Below, one piece after another: positions 22,645 to 34,639 of a stretch of DNA of 64,000 bases. The DNA is from Cristatella mucedo (Eukaryota; Bryozoa; Phylactolaemata; Cristatellidae), in the NCBI GenBank assembly GCA_009760855.2, contig WPIO01000324.1, positions 1-64,000 of the forward strand. Direction: 5' to 3'. The translations under genes were made by a program, and so were the position numbers. Each line of letters starts with the position of its first letter. Within the stretch, counting starts at the first letter, position 1. The notes under the pieces are model-generated. The model did no database searches, was not told the origin of the DNA, and saw only the letters and a program-made list of their open reading frames with translations.

Positions 22645-22860
22645 ATAAAATAGTAATAATACACTTGATGAAGCGCCCTCAGAGAACTTAATCTCTTTCT
22701 GTGATTAGAATTTGTTGCAAAGAAAACATGATCAAATGGTTAGTCGTATAAGCAACATCATTACATGGTTAGGGGTGATTGCGCACAGGGTTAGCACAAT
22801 TTCATTGAACCCATCGACAAATAAAACCGTTAACATACAATAAACTATAAAACTACAGGT
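22645..22860 (-). mobile_element. LINE 3' end fragment
   Basis: An (AAT)-type tail is followed by acttgatgaagcgccctcag and the complement of the family's untranslated region. It lies just upstream of the unit B ALAS 5' region. Confidence 0.75.
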
Positions 22861-24449
22861 TCCAGGACCGGATCCTCGCCCGCTGCTGCTTTCTGCCTAG
22901 TACGCATGCTGCATGTAGGCAATATGCATGCTGCATACGGGTGCTGCCGGCGCTCCGTGTGCGCATGCATGCATGCCGCTTGGATTTAAGCAGCGGCTGG
23001 CTGCACCTCTATCCAATCGCACTCCTGGCCGCTTCCGTGCCGCAGCTGGCCCTGCGCTAGAATTCCAACGAACGAGGCAGCTGCGGCAGCACCGATGCGT
23101 CGCATCGTGGGCCGCTGGCACCTCTGCCGCCGCTCGACAGCAACATCGGCAGCTCTTTGGCAACGAGCCCCAGACGTCCCTGTCTGTCGTCTGCAGGAGC
23201 AATCATGAAGGCTCTGCGTGGCTCATTCCGGACTCGCATGCCGCTGGCCGTCGTCAAGCAGCCCGCTCAAGTCGTGCTTGCCTACGGCGACCACTGGCCA
23301 ATTATGAAGCAAGCCTCGACTGCCGGCATGGCCACTGCTACGCCGACCGAGCCTCCAACGTCCGAGAATGGCTTTGCCGGCTCTGCAGCAGGAAGAAAGT
23401 GAGGCTATTAACTTCGCATAGTTTTTTCTCGCTGTGCTTTGGTGTACTCCGTTGTGCCACTGACTTCACTGATAGCTGGGCTCGCCCCAGCAAACAGCGT
23501 GCCTGCAGAACCAGGCATGCAAGCACCCAGGTTTAGCCCAGGGGTGTCGTCTTTGACGGACGAAGCGATGGACTCGAACCTTGCAGCTTATAGAGAGCCC
23601 GGGTAGAGATTAAGTTATTTTGGAGTACTCGGCATGTGAATTGTATGTTCTGCATACGTTTTCCTTTGGGCCCCACCAGCGCTAGTCAGCTTTTGGTTGG
23701 AATTTATTTATCATGCTGACACCGGTTAGTCGGCTGAGCACCGTCGGCGCTGAAAGCGAGGCTGGTGCCTCGCCAGCGCTTGCTTCACCCTCACGAGTGC
23801 TGCTCAGCGACCGGAGTTTTTATCGCTCGACGCCAACTTCCGGAGCAGCTCGCCTCCACCTGTCGGTTAGACGCCCACACGAGGGGGCGCCTTGCTGGCT
23901 GATGCAAATTGTGTGTCCTGGTGCCGTTCCCCTGAGCAGCCGGAAGCATGGCGTGACCCCAAAGCAGCAGCTACGGGAGCCGGTCGCTGTCACAGCGAGG
24001 CAGCACTGGGCCAGTGCTAAATAGGTGGCAGCAGATTCGTCGTATCAACGGATGGCCACTGCTCCATTTCCATTTGCCGCCAAACAAGAAACCTTACGAC
24101 CTCCACACTTCCAAGATGTCTGTTGTTTCCAAGTGAGAGCTAAAGTGCCAGCCACAGCCCGAGAACGAGGCTAACTTTGACTCCAAACTGTAGAACTATG
24201 TAGACAAGGCTAGCTGGACGCCAGTTTGGCCTCGCGACAAGTTCACGGGTGTCGTGACTCCGAGCGTTCGCCAATGCAGCCACATCTTTAGTATGCTGCT
24301 TTGTCGGTTGCCTGCGGAGCCGGACTACTAGAGAAGAGGTCGTTGCAGGTAGTAATTCAATCACTACTATGTTACTATGTTTTATTTATATTCGGAGCTG
24401 GACTATTAGGGCAGGTCGGTCGGAGCCGAAAATTAGAGCAGGCTCGTTG

Positions 24450-24637
24450 GTGAGCCGTGATGGCACACTAGGTAAGGCGGTTGCTTTTCAAGTCCTTGGC
24501 CCCGAGGTCGTGGGTTCGAATCCTTTGGTGGGCGATCTTTTATCGGTGGGCAATCCTTTATTACCACTGCAAGCGGTAGTGATAGCCGTAAAGGCTCTTC
24601 TGCCACTATACATAAAGAGGCTGCTAAATTAGCGAGT
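24450..24637 (+). mobile_element. tRNA-derived SINE, family A, full copy
   Basis: A box A-like region (gtgatggcacactaggtaag) and a box B ggttcgaatcc at 24513-24523 form a tRNA-like head. The body has cactgcaagcggtagtgatagc and the end gaggctgctaaattagcgag, followed by a (TTC)n run (24638-24665). It lies in intron 1 of ALAS copy B. The family recurs at 22057, 44805, 54567, 55430 and 58095. Confidence 0.85.
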
Positions 24638-25679
24638 TCTTCTTCTTCTTGTTCTTCTTCTTCTCGTTGCCAGTCGGTCGTGCAGTCGGTCGAGTTGCAC
24701 TCGAAGCTTGAGGCCAAGCGAAGCCTGCTGCAGTGGCATGCTCGTTGGTGGAGGTCGACGTGCCACCGAATGCTGCGCACGTGCAGACCGTCGCGGCTAG
24801 CAGTATGCGTTCGTGGTGCCCAGCTCACATTTTTGTAAAGCGCTTGCTTCGGCTGGTCCAAAGTGCATCATTTCCGGTCGACATGTTGCACCTCAGGTGC
24901 GCCTCAGTCCGGCGGTAGGCCCGGTTTCCCGGCAGCGCTCCTCCTGCCTGTTTCAGCTTCGCCCAAGCCTTCGGCGCCGGCAGAGCAAGCCGGAAGCAAG
25001 TTCGCCTACGAGCAGCTCTTCAAGGATCGCATCCAGGACAAGAAGGACGATCAGTCGTACCGCGTCTTTCGCAAGGTGCTTCGAGATGCCAGCCGGTTCC
25101 CGTATGCCACGGAGCTGACACGCGGAAAGAAGGACATACAAGTGTGGTGCAGCAACGACTACCTCGGCATGAGCTGGCATCCGCAAGTGCGCAAGGCCGT
25201 CCAGTGAGTCATGCTGTCTCCCTTAGGCCGCTGCTCGGTGCCAGGCGCACGTGCTAGCGCTGCCTTGCGAGCTAATTAAATGCCTGCTCATCCCTGGAGA
25301 TCAATTTGGGCCAGGCAGCGCTATAGGAGAGAGATTCGCACCCGGCAGTGTAGCACACGTCTTTCAGAGCGCCGATCAGAAATATGGCACCTCGGCAACC
25401 TCTGGCCTTCAGCACGATGAGCTCGGATGCAGACGTTTAACTAGTGGCTGCACTCGTTTGCCTCGTCTTTACCCCCGGCTGCCGCCTCTGTCTCGAGGCT
25501 GCCGTGCAATCAGGGCAGGGCCAGCACTCGCCGTGTCCTGCTTTGCACAGCCACTTGCTGTTCACTTGCTGGGCTTCGACAGACTTCTGACTGGCTCGCT
25601 GCTGTGGCTGGCTGCGGCTGTGGCAGGTCGCTCGATGTCAGCCCTGGCAGGGACGCTGTCAGCGCCAGCAGAGACCGAG

Positions 25680-25711
25680 TCAATCGACGAGAGAGAGAGA
25701 GAGAGAGAGAG

Positions 25712-25751
<40 letters not shown>

Positions 25752-25862
25752 TGTGCGCGTGTGCATGTGTGTGTGAGTGTGTGTGTGCGCGCTTGTGTGT
25801 GTGTGAGTGGAAAAATGTGTGTATGTGTGTGTGTGCACGTGTGTGTGTGTGTATGTGAGTTG
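25680..25862 (+). repeat. (GA)n then (GT)n microsatellite in copy B intron 3
   Basis: A GA run (25688-25711) is followed by an interrupted GT run. It is positionally equivalent to 12485-12640. Confidence 0.95.
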
Positions 25863-26399
25863 CTGCACAATCGGTATGTCCCTGTATGTGTTAATGTGTA
25901 TGTGTGTTTGTGACAGCCCTCTGCACGATCTTACTCGGGCTGGGTAAACACTTTTATCTCCAAACCAGGCCGGCCAAGTCAAGTCTATACATTTTAGCTG
26001 CCAGCATTGAGGGAGCATCCCTCCCCTGTACTCTTTCAGCAGAACTTATATTCCATGCAAGCTTTGCTTTTGAACTATCGAGCCATTGTTCATTCGAACC
26101 AGCCTGACAGCTGGCCAAAGTCTGCGATAGATGGATGTCCGCACAGATGCTAATGCATGGATTTGGGCAGAACACCGAACCCTTACCAGTACTCTGATTC
26201 CTCTCTGCATTCCAGCAGGTTGAGCGCTGACTCGAAGCACGTTTTGCTGACAATCGCACCTGAATGACAACAAATTTTGTGAAGATGACGACCAAAACAA
26301 CTTACTGGCCATATGCAAATATCAAACTTGTCCCTCAAAATGGTATTGGCCAGCATATCTCCCCCCACAGAATATGCAAGCTGTCCAAGTGCCCTTTTC

Positions 26400-27195
26400 C
26401 CGAGTAAGCTTTCACTTGTCGACCACATCAGCTCCACACTCAAGTCTGCCTACTTTTAGCTACATAACAATGCTAAAGCTTGGGTCTGCTTAGCCAGTGA
26501 TACCTATCCGAGTTGAGCTATGCATTTCCGATATCCCATCCCCACTTCTGTAGCTCACTATGTGTTGTTACGAGTGGTATGACGAATGCAGTTGGGGTAA
26601 AACTCAGCAGTCATGCTTGTTTGCCGTGAGCGCCGTAGTTGCCACATTACACCACTTCTCACCGACCTGGACTGACTCTCCACCAAGCAGTGCATCGACT
26701 TTAAGGCTTTGTCCTTCACGTTTAGATCGCTTGATTCTCTTTCTCTAGCCTACCAATCTGAAATACTTCCCCACCAGGCCAGCCACCGTACCACCTCGTC
26801 ATTGCGATCAGGCCGGATTGCACCACGATCGTTCCTTTGACTTTTGTCTTTAGCTGTGAGTCGTATCAAACTCAAATCTTCTGGAGACCAAATCTTTTAT
26901 TCGTATATGCTCTGATGACCTGGAACTCACTGTCGACAGACGTCACGACATCTTTTGACTTGAAATTTAGAAAGCAACTAAAAATGCAACTGTTTGTCAC
27001 AGCATTTGTTGGTCTCCATAAATTGTCTTTTGTGTGTATATGCATTGTGACACGGTGCATATTATCACTAGCCAATCGACAAGCCTCCTTTTCAGCATAT
27101 GCAAAGAGTTTAGAACGAGATTGAGTTCCATTAGGGTGCTATACACAGATCGTAGTACTATTACTATTATTATTATTATTATTGTTATGCTATCA
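26400..27195 (+). mobile_element. Diverged LINE C-terminus in copy B intron 3
   Basis: The ends match 13075-13500 of copy A ([15 protein letters not shown] near 26905, with an (ATT)n tail). The inside has about 370 extra bp resembling the ...CHITPLLADLHW... part of the LINE (26600-26800). Copy A therefore lost this piece, or copy B gained it. Confidence 0.7.
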
Positions 27196-28749
27196 ATATT
27201 TTTAGTGTTATTCAGTGTTATACCGGACGTCTGTGTGCTGCCTCGTGCCACCTTCGTCGATGCCACGTGGTTATGGCTCCTTTTCTTCTCTGTTTCTTTC
27301 TGCCGAGACCGTGGCAGTGGGAGGGCAGACGAGCCAAGTGTTGAGTCGCAATATCCTGTGCACTGTGCACGGCATAGCTACCACCGCTGCCATCGACCAC
27401 GGCATCGGTCGCACAGCTGAGTAATCCCGGCATGGCGGTTCCAGCGCAGTTTGGTAGCACCCTGCGCTGGACCTGGGTGAGCGCAATCGTGGCCGCTGCA
27501 CCACTTTCTCTGTCGCGGCAGCAAACGGGTTCGAGCCCATTGCAGGGCCTCCGCCTGTGGTTTCCGCCCATTCAATTCCCACTCCGCAGATGGTTTACTA
27601 GGGGTGGCTGTGCCTTCGAGTTTCAGCAGACTCAGGCTGCTGCTTCGAACTCTCCCCTCCCCCCTGCAGCTTGCTTGCTCAACCTCCACCTGCTTTTTCC
27701 TTTCAATTTACAGCGAGGCAGTCGATGTGCACGGTGTTGGGGCCGGTGGCACTCGCAACATTTCTGGCAACTCGCCTCTGCACGAGCGCCTCGAGGCCGA
27801 GCTGGCACGCCTGCACCAGAAAGAGGCTGCCCTGCTGTTCACCTCATGCTACGTGGCCAACGACACGTCCCTGATGACGCTTGCCAAAATGATGCCCGGT
27901 CAGTGGCCATGCCGGATGCACTCAACCGTCACGTGCAGCGGCAGGCGCCCTTCGGGCGCACATGGCCTCTACTCTATGATCATGCTAACGCTGCTGTGTC
28001 GCTCGCAGGTTGCCACATCTTCTCCGACTCGGGCAACCACGCCTCCATGATCCAGGGCATCCGAAACAGCGGCGTGCCGAAGCACGTGTTCAAGCACATT
28101 GACCCGGCCGACTTGCGAAGGCTAATGATGACGGTGCCTCTGTCGACACCAAAGATAGTGGCTTTCGAGACCGTCTACTCGATGTCGGGTGAGCCGGCCG
28201 CCCATCGCTTGGCAGTGCACGAGACTGCACGTGGGCCATGCTAGCAGGTGTGCCCTCCTCGGGCACATCGGGCGAGTCTCTCGGAGCATGCGGCTGGCTG
28301 CGGAGCTGGCCGTCGATCGATACGATCGTTCGATGTATTATCTAGCGGCAGATGAAGTGCTCCCACCGCTGTCGTCACCGCCCACTGCACTCGGTGAACG
28401 ACTGCTGCCCACTCTGCTGCCGCCGACTCGAACCTTTGACCCTTGAGGCCATGAATGCCAAGCGAGTCACCTCTATGAAGGCCAAGACCTAGCGACGCCA
28501 TGCTCTCCCTTTGCTTGCGTGCAGGCGACATTAGGGGCACGCTCGAGTCGGTGAAGGTGAGAGGTCAATGCCGAGCAAGCACATCGAGCCGTCGGCGGCC
28601 AGAGCTCGCCGGCTGCGCTACGACCAGCGATTTGTGGCAGCAGTCTGCTGCATTTTGGTCACTCCTTTCACTTGCCAGTCGGTAGCAGCAAAGAGTGGCA
28701 ACCAGTCCTCAGCGTCACTCGCTATTATACATTCATTAGTTTATACTTC

Positions 28750-28806
28750 GGGATGTGTGAATGCATGTTCACGTGCGTGCGTGTGTCTGTGTGTGTGTCT
28801 GTTTGT

Positions 28807-28882
<76 letters not shown>
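28750..28882 (+). repeat. (GT)n microsatellite in copy B intron 6
   Basis: An almost pure GT run from about 28816, equivalent to 15185-15337. Confidence 0.97.
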
Positions 28883-28884
<2 letters not shown>

Positions 28885-29436
28885 CCCGTACTATGTTCGA
28901 ACTAAATGTAGTAGTAAATCTGCATTTTAATCCCGCCAAAGTGGCATCGCTGCCTTCTGTATCGTTGCAAGCTTGTGTTAGTGATCTTTTCTTGATGTTT
29001 TTCTGCCTCTTCTCCCGGCATGCTGCAGATACTGGCCAGCGATGAGGGTCGTGAGCTACGAGCGCGTCATCGGGCCAGCGTCAAAATGCTTCGCCAGATG
29101 CTGTTCGACAAGCGCATCCCTGTGTTGGACTGCCCCAGCCACATCCTGCCGGTCAAGGTGAGCGATTGCTATAGGTTCTTTGAGCACTGCAAGCCCCGCC
29201 CCCTCCAGTAGAGGGCAGTGTGCCCCCATGCCATGGCCCTGCCTCCCAATGAATGCTACCGGTCGTGCCAAAGCCACTATGGAATTGATGTGCTGGGTAT
29301 TAGCGTGCTAATGTTATCTGTGCTGTGGCAGCAACAGCATTGCACTGCAAACGTCGACCAGCGGTCACCAAAGTGTCATCGGTAGGCCCTCAATAAAAGA
29401 CAGGCTGCTTACATTCAAGAGCCGTCATCGTCTGTG

Positions 29437-29594
29437 GTAATAATAATAATAACCACACTTGATAAAGCGCCCCCAGAGAACTCAATCTCTTTCTAGGTGC
29501 TTTACATTTGCTGCAAAGGAAACACGATGGAAGGTTGAGTGATATCATGCTTGATAAGCAACACGAATAATATGGTTAGGGGTGACATGCACAT
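29437..29594 (-). mobile_element. LINE 3' end, first of the intron 7 nest
   Basis: An (AAT)n tail and the complement of the 3' hairpin (cttgataaagcgcccccaga) are followed by about 100 bp of untranslated region. It is cut off at gtgacatgcaca, where the next element's tail begins. Confidence 0.85.
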
Positions 29595-30134
29595 AATAAT
29601 AATAATAATAATAATATTGCACTTGATAAAGCGCCCTCAGAGAACTTAATCTCTTTCTAGGCGCTTTACATTTGCTGCAAAGTGATACGCAATAGAATAG
29701 TAGGTAAAATCATGCTTGAAAAACAAACAAAATGAATAACATGGTTAGGGGTTACATGCACTGGGTCAGCATGCAAATGTGGTTAGTGGCAGCATGAACA
29801 GTGTCAGCACGCATAAGCACACCAAGGACGAATCACAGGGACCCACTAAATGCTGTCCTAAATAGGTATGTTTTTAAGTTTCTTTTAAATGTGGTCAGGT
29901 CAGGGGATGTTCTGATGCAGGTCGGGAGGGAGTTCCAGGCTGTGGGAGCATACGAGCTAAATGCACGGTCTCCAAAGGATTTAAGGTTTGTACGAGGCAT
30001 TTCTAGACTGTTGGATTCCGAAAAGCGAGTGGTACGATGCTTTGCCTGATGGGGTAGTATATCTGAAAGATAGGCTGGAGCCATAGAATGAAGAGACCTA
30101 AAAGTGAGCGACAAAACCTTGAAGTCAATCCGTT
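29595..30134 (-). mobile_element. LINE C-terminal fragment, second of the nest
   Basis: It runs from an (AAT)n tail through the hairpin and untranslated region into minus-strand coding sequence (SFGDRAFSSYAPTAWNSLP, LTFRSLHSMAPAYLSDI). It stops at the complement of cttgaagtcaatccg, where the next fragment begins. Confidence 0.85.
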
Positions 30135-31160
30135 ACATGGTCAGCATGCATGTGTGGTTAGTGGCAGTATGCCACAGAGTCAGCATGCATATGCTCATAA
30201 AGGACGAATCACAGGGACCCACTAAATGCTGTCGTAAATAGGTGCATTTTAAATTTCCTTTTAAATGTGGTCAAGTAAGGGGATTTTGTGACGCAAGTCG
30301 AGAGTGACTTTGAAGCTTTGCAAGTATACAAACGAAATGCATGGTCTCCGAAGGGTTTTTGGTTTTTACAAGGTATATATAGGTAAACAGTTAGCTTCCG
30401 AAAAGTGAGTGGTAGGATGCTTAGCCTGGCAGTAGATCTGATAGGTATGCATGCATAGGTATGCATGGACCAACTTAGATATGGTATCCCTGTCTAAACA
30501 ACCACGAATTTTAGCAATGCTGTATAGCTGAAAGTAGGCAGACTTGATTATGGAGATGAGGTTGTCTAACTAACTGGTTTTCTGCAGTGGTTAAGGTGTT
30601 CGCCCCTGACCAAGGTCTTGCCGAGGTCGTGTGGTGGAGCCCCCTAGCAGATGTGAAGGACATTAAGAGAGATTATGTTATCGTAGAGCACTATACAAAT
30701 GAGTTATATATATTTTTGACAAAAGGTCACTTTTGAACATGACACCTAGATTTCGCAGAGATTCAACAGATGTGCTGTCAGCACCGATTTTGAGCATTAG
30801 CCTTTCCAATGTCTGAATCAGACTTGGTTTGCCCATAACTAGTAAGTTAGTTGTATCATAATTCAATTTAAGAAAATTTGCTGCCATCCATGTGTGGATG
30901 TCATCAATACGTGCAGAAAGGGAGTTAAGAGAATTCGACGTGCTTTATTGCTCAGAGGGATCAAAGCAAAGGTACAACTGAGTGTCCTCCGCATAAAGTT
31001 GAAAGCCTAGATTGTGCTTGGTCATTACATTGGCAAGAGGGAGAGTATAAACCATGAAAGGAACCGGATATAGCACGGAGCCCTGAGGTGCCCAATATTT
31101 CAGAGGTACCTCGGATGATCTTTGTCCATGCACATCAATACTCTGGGGTCTCTCACTGAG
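30135..31160 (-). mobile_element. LINE reverse transcriptase fragment, third of the nest
   Basis: The minus strand encodes RT segments including VHGQRSSEVPLKY, APQGSVLYPV and FQLYAEDTQLYL, where the catalytic box reads YAED instead of YADD. WMAANFLKLNYDTTNLLVMG (written with substitutions) and a decayed C-terminus follow. A SINE sits inside it at 30574-30712. The 5' end is cut by the next LINE at 31163. Confidence 0.8.
30574..30712 (+). mobile_element. tRNA-derived SINE, family B
   Basis: The head has ctgcagtggttaaggtgttc and a decayed box B. The end, aagagagattatgttatcg then gcactatacaaatga, resembles the LINE 3' hairpin region. A better copy is at 55226-55372. It is inserted in the third LINE of the nest. 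Confidence 0.65.
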
Positions 31161-31162
31161 AT

Positions 31163-33230
31163 AATAATAATAATAATAATAATTCACTTGATAAAGCGCC
31201 CTCAGAGAACTTAATCTCTTTCTAGGCGCTTTACATTTGCTGCAAAGTGATATGCAATTGAATGGTAAGTAAAATCATGCTTGAAAAACAAACAAAATGA
31301 ATAATATGGTTAGGGGTGACATGCACAGGGTCAGCATGCAAATGTGGTTAGTGGCAGCATGCACAGTGTCAGCACGCATAAGCACATCAAGGACGAATCA
31401 CAGGGACCCACTAAATGCTGTCCTAAATAGGTGTGCTTTTAGGTTCCTTTTAAATGTGGTCAGGTCAGGAGATGTTCTGATGCAGGTCGGGAGGCAGTTC
31501 CAGGCTTTGGGAGCATATGAACTAAATGCACGGTCTCCAAAGGATTTAAGGTTTGTATGAGGTATTTCTAGACTGTTGGATTCCGAAAAGCGGGTGGTAC
31601 GATGCTTGGCCTGATGGGGTAGTATATCTGACAGATAGGCTGGAGCCATAGAATGAAGGCACCTAAAAGTGAGCGACAAAACCTTGAAGTCGATCCGTTG
31701 CTTGACTGGTAGCCAGTGCAGGTCGGCGAGAAGTGGAGTAATGTGGCAACTGCGACGCTCACGACAGACAAGCCTAGCTGCAGAGTTTTGCACCAGCTGC
31801 AATCGCCTGATCGCACATGCTGGTAGGCCAGTAAGCAGTGAGTTGCAGAAGTCGAGACGGGGATGTCACGAATGCATGGACCAACTTGGACGTGGTATCT
31901 TTATCTAAACAAGCCCGAATTTTAGCAATGTTATGAAGCTGAAAATAGGCGGATTTGACTGTGGAGCTGATATGGTCGTCTAACGAGAGGTCGCTTTGGA
32001 ATATGACACCTAGATTTCGAGCTGATTCGACAGGAGATATGCTGGCAGAGCCAATTTTGAGGGTCAGCCTTTCCAATCTCTGGATCACACTGGGTTCGCC
32101 CATAACTAGTAAGTTAGTTTTATCATCGTTAAGTTTTAGAAAATTTGCTGCCATCCATGTGCGGATGTCATCAATGCATGCAGCTAGTGAGTTTTGAGAA
32201 TTTGAGGTGCTCGAAGGCTGGGGGGGATCAAAGCAAAGGTACAACTGAGTGTCATCCGCATAGAAGTGAAAGCCTAGATTCTGCTTGGCAATCACATCAG
32301 CAAGAGGCAGAGTATAAACCGTGAAAAGAACCGGACCTAGCACTGAGCCCTGAGGTACTCCATATTTCAGAGGTACTTCATATGATCTTTGTCCATTCAC
32401 GTCAATACTCTGGAGTCTCCCACTGAGATAGGACCTGAACCACTGCAGAGCAGTGCCAGTGATGCCCAGGCGAGATGAGAGGCGCTCTAGAAGAACTTTG
32501 TGATCATGATGGTATCAAAAGCTGCCGAAAGATCAAGCAGAACAAGCAGAGACACTCTACCCATGTCTGCATTCCTAAGTAGGTCGTTGTATACCCGAAG
32601 CAATGCTGACTGTGTGGAGTGATTAGCTCTAAAGCCAGACTGGAGCTTACTAGCAAGGTGTGAGGTTTCGATATACGAGTTCAGCTGGTCCACCACGACC
32701 CGTTCGAGTGTCTTTGATAGGAACGGTAGAAGGGAGACTGTGTGGTAGTTGCTCAAGTTCTCTTGGTCTAGTGTTACTTTCTCGAGTAGTGGCCTGACTG
32801 CAGCTTTTTTTGAAAGGTGCTGGGACATGACCTGAGGCTAATGACATATTAATGATGTTAGTTATGCATAGCAGCAGCAGATCAATGCAGCGAAGGAGAA
32901 GAACAGTGAGAACAGAGTTCAAAGGACTTCATTGATTCGGATATGAACTTCAGGACGAGGTCACTAATGACCTGCTTGAATGTAGACATTGAGGTGCTGC
33001 AAGGAATCGAGGGACAGCATTCTAAGGGGGATGATGCCATCGCAGGAATGGACTCCCTGATCTTGTCCATCTTTTGGACAAAGATGCTCACATGGATCAT
33101 CAGGTAAGGAGCTCATCTGGGAGCTGTTGAGGAGAGGATGGCTGATCATCAGCATTTTTGCATTGTGCATCTGCGATTCAACGATTGGTTTTATAGAAGC
33201 TAGACGTTGCCTTTACTAGGATCGGTAGGG
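31163..33230 (-). mobile_element. Longest LINE copy (CR1/L2-like), RT to 3' tail
   Basis: Reading the minus strand from 33230, the order is: a linker before RT (LVLKFISESMKSF), LSNYHTVSLLPFLSKTLERV, SGFRANHSTQSALLRV, LVLLDLSAAFDTI (first catalytic Asp region), then after a frameshift GVPQGSVLGPVLFTVY, FHFYADDTQLYL (catalytic YADD), LKLNDDKTNLLVMGE, ARNLGVIFQSDLS, DDHISSTVKSAYFQ. After another frameshift the C-terminus follows (CHITPLLADLHWLPVKQ, SFGDRAFSSYAPKAWN, TSPDLTTFKRNLK). The untranslated region, hairpin and (AAT)n at 31163-31185 close it. The endonuclease is absent, so it is 5' truncated and dead. It occupies ALAS copy B intron 7; copy A intron 7 is 436 bp and lacks it. Confidence 0.92.
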
Positions 33231-33776
33231 TTATAACGTGGCTGGCTGCTAGATTAACCGAGCTTGCACTAATGCTACATTTAAATGAAGGCCACCTTGA
33301 CGGTGCCGTTGTTGGCTGCTCTGGCCTCAGAGTCCATCCCAGCATTCATTTCCAATTTCTGCCACTGCTTGCTTCTCCAAGGTGGGCGACCCTCAACTCG
33401 TCGTCAAGGCATCCAACGACCTGCTGAACGACCACGGTATCTACGTGCAGCCGATCAACTACCCCACCGTGCCTCGCGGCCAGGAGATGCTGCGAGTGGC
33501 GCCCACGCCCCACCACCAGCCGGCCATGATTAAGCACTTCGTCGACTCGCTCGTCAGCGTCTGGAAGCGCAACGGTCTGCGATTCGTTGATCGCTCGCCT
33601 CAGTGCGGCCGCTGCCGGCTGCCTCTCAAGTCGGCCTACTGGAACCAGGACGCAGCAGAGGCGAGCATGTGCGGTGGACGCGAGTGCAAGAAGTACCTGC
33701 TGCAGGCCACAGCCGCTTAGCGGCCACCACCTCACGGTCGACTCGACTCTGTGGGCTCGGCTTTCATTTTAATCTC

Positions 33777-33779
<3 letters not shown>

Positions 33780-33852
<73 letters not shown>
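33780..33852 (+). repeat. (CT)n in the 3' UTR of ALAS copy B
   Basis: A pure CT run, longer than its copy A equivalent at 16743-16782. Confidence 0.97.
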
Positions 33853-33855
<3 letters not shown>

Positions 33856-33954
33856 GCTTTTGGTACTCTATTTTTATTTTTTCGGCTAGGGGTTGACATG
33901 CAAATTCGGTATTTCTAATGTTTCTGGGCCCAGATGTATTGCCGACGACGTCAA

Positions 33955-33960
33955 AATAAA
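33955..33960 (+). terminator. Polyadenylation signal of ALAS copy B
   Basis: An AATAAA hexamer conserved with 16848-16853, about 235 bp after the copy B stop codon. Confidence 0.65.
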
Positions 33961-34017
33961 TCCTGGTGCTGGTTTTACTTAGTGGTTCTCCGGATTGGCC
34001 GGAAGTCAATGCCATCG

Positions 34018-34290
34018 ATCATGTTTGTTTTGCAGACTGCAGGAAGTAACCAGGGGCTGGCTCTAGCTGCTTCGATGCCCATACGAAAGAGTCAATCGGG
34101 TCATTGTAGGCATTTTAGCATTGACTCTAAGATTCAGTGAATCGCCAGAATTGGCGGTGGCTCTCTCCGGAGGCTTCGTTTCTCAGTCTGGCGTGACTCA
34201 CCCACCCAAAAGGACAGGATACCTGAGGCTCAGATGCTAATATTCAGTTAAATGAGAAGGCAGTCGTTCAACTAACTCATGTGAATCGAT
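34018..34290 (+). repeat. Downstream flank of ALAS copy B, third copy
   Basis: It aligns with 1-290 and 16914-17190 (see the first entry). Similarity to either unit ends near 34290, which marks the right edge of the array. Confidence 0.75.
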
Positions 34291-34639
34291 GGCACACAGT
34301 GTGGGCTTGTTCGTAGCTTTGCATGCTCGTGAATTATGAGCCAAGTCCACCTCCCAGTGAACCAGTCCACCTCTCAGTGCACCCACCAAACGACGTCCCA
34401 GTGAGGCACTGTACCTCCTACTTCGTGATGGGGCAGCCCCATTTCCTGTGGACCAGTCTACCTGTCAAGCAACTGGTCATCCACTTAGGGCACCAGGGAT
34501 GTGAGACCAGGCACTGATTATCCCTCGATCTTTCTACGGTAGCCGTGTGAGTTTTCTAACATGTCAACAAGACAGTCATTGCTTCAACTTTCAATCGGGC
34601 TTCGATCGTCTTGCCTTGGCAGGTTTCTGCTTGGGTAAT

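Larger units (their letters stand above)
23205..33720 (+). pseudogene. ALAS: 5-aminolevulinate synthase copy B, catalytic block deleted
   Basis: This is a second ALAS gene with the exon layout of copy A: 23205-23398, a decayed exon 2 at about 24690-24812, 24897-25203, 27714-27898, 28009-28188, 28525-28556, 29029-29157 and 33382-33720. Exons 3, 4, 5, 7 and 8 have identical lengths to copy A, intact splice sites and open frames with few substitutions. Defects are specific. Exon 1 reads LRGSF and GDHWPI where copy A has LRYPF and GDRCPM, so no heme-regulatory Cys-Pro remains. Exon 1 is also 2 nt shorter at its end. The exon 2 acceptor AG is now AC, and its frame is broken by a 1-nt loss. Exon 6 keeps 32 of 305 nt. 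The missing 273 nt (91 codons, in frame) hold the DEVHAVG aspartate and the GTLGKAFG lysine. It cannot be a normal ALAS. A transcribed pseudoenzyme is possible but unproven. Confidence 0.85.
16913..34290 (+). repeat. Tandem segmental duplication, unit B
   Basis: This is the second unit of the ALAS duplication in the same orientation. It holds a degenerate ALAS copy (23205-33720) and then the shared flank at 34018-34290, after which similarity to unit A stops. Insertions seen only here are LINE fragments at 21055-21675 and 22645-22860, SINEs at 22057-22498 and 24450-24637, and a LINE nest in ALAS intron 7 (29437-33230). Exons are much closer between units than the spacers are. Confidence 0.8.
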
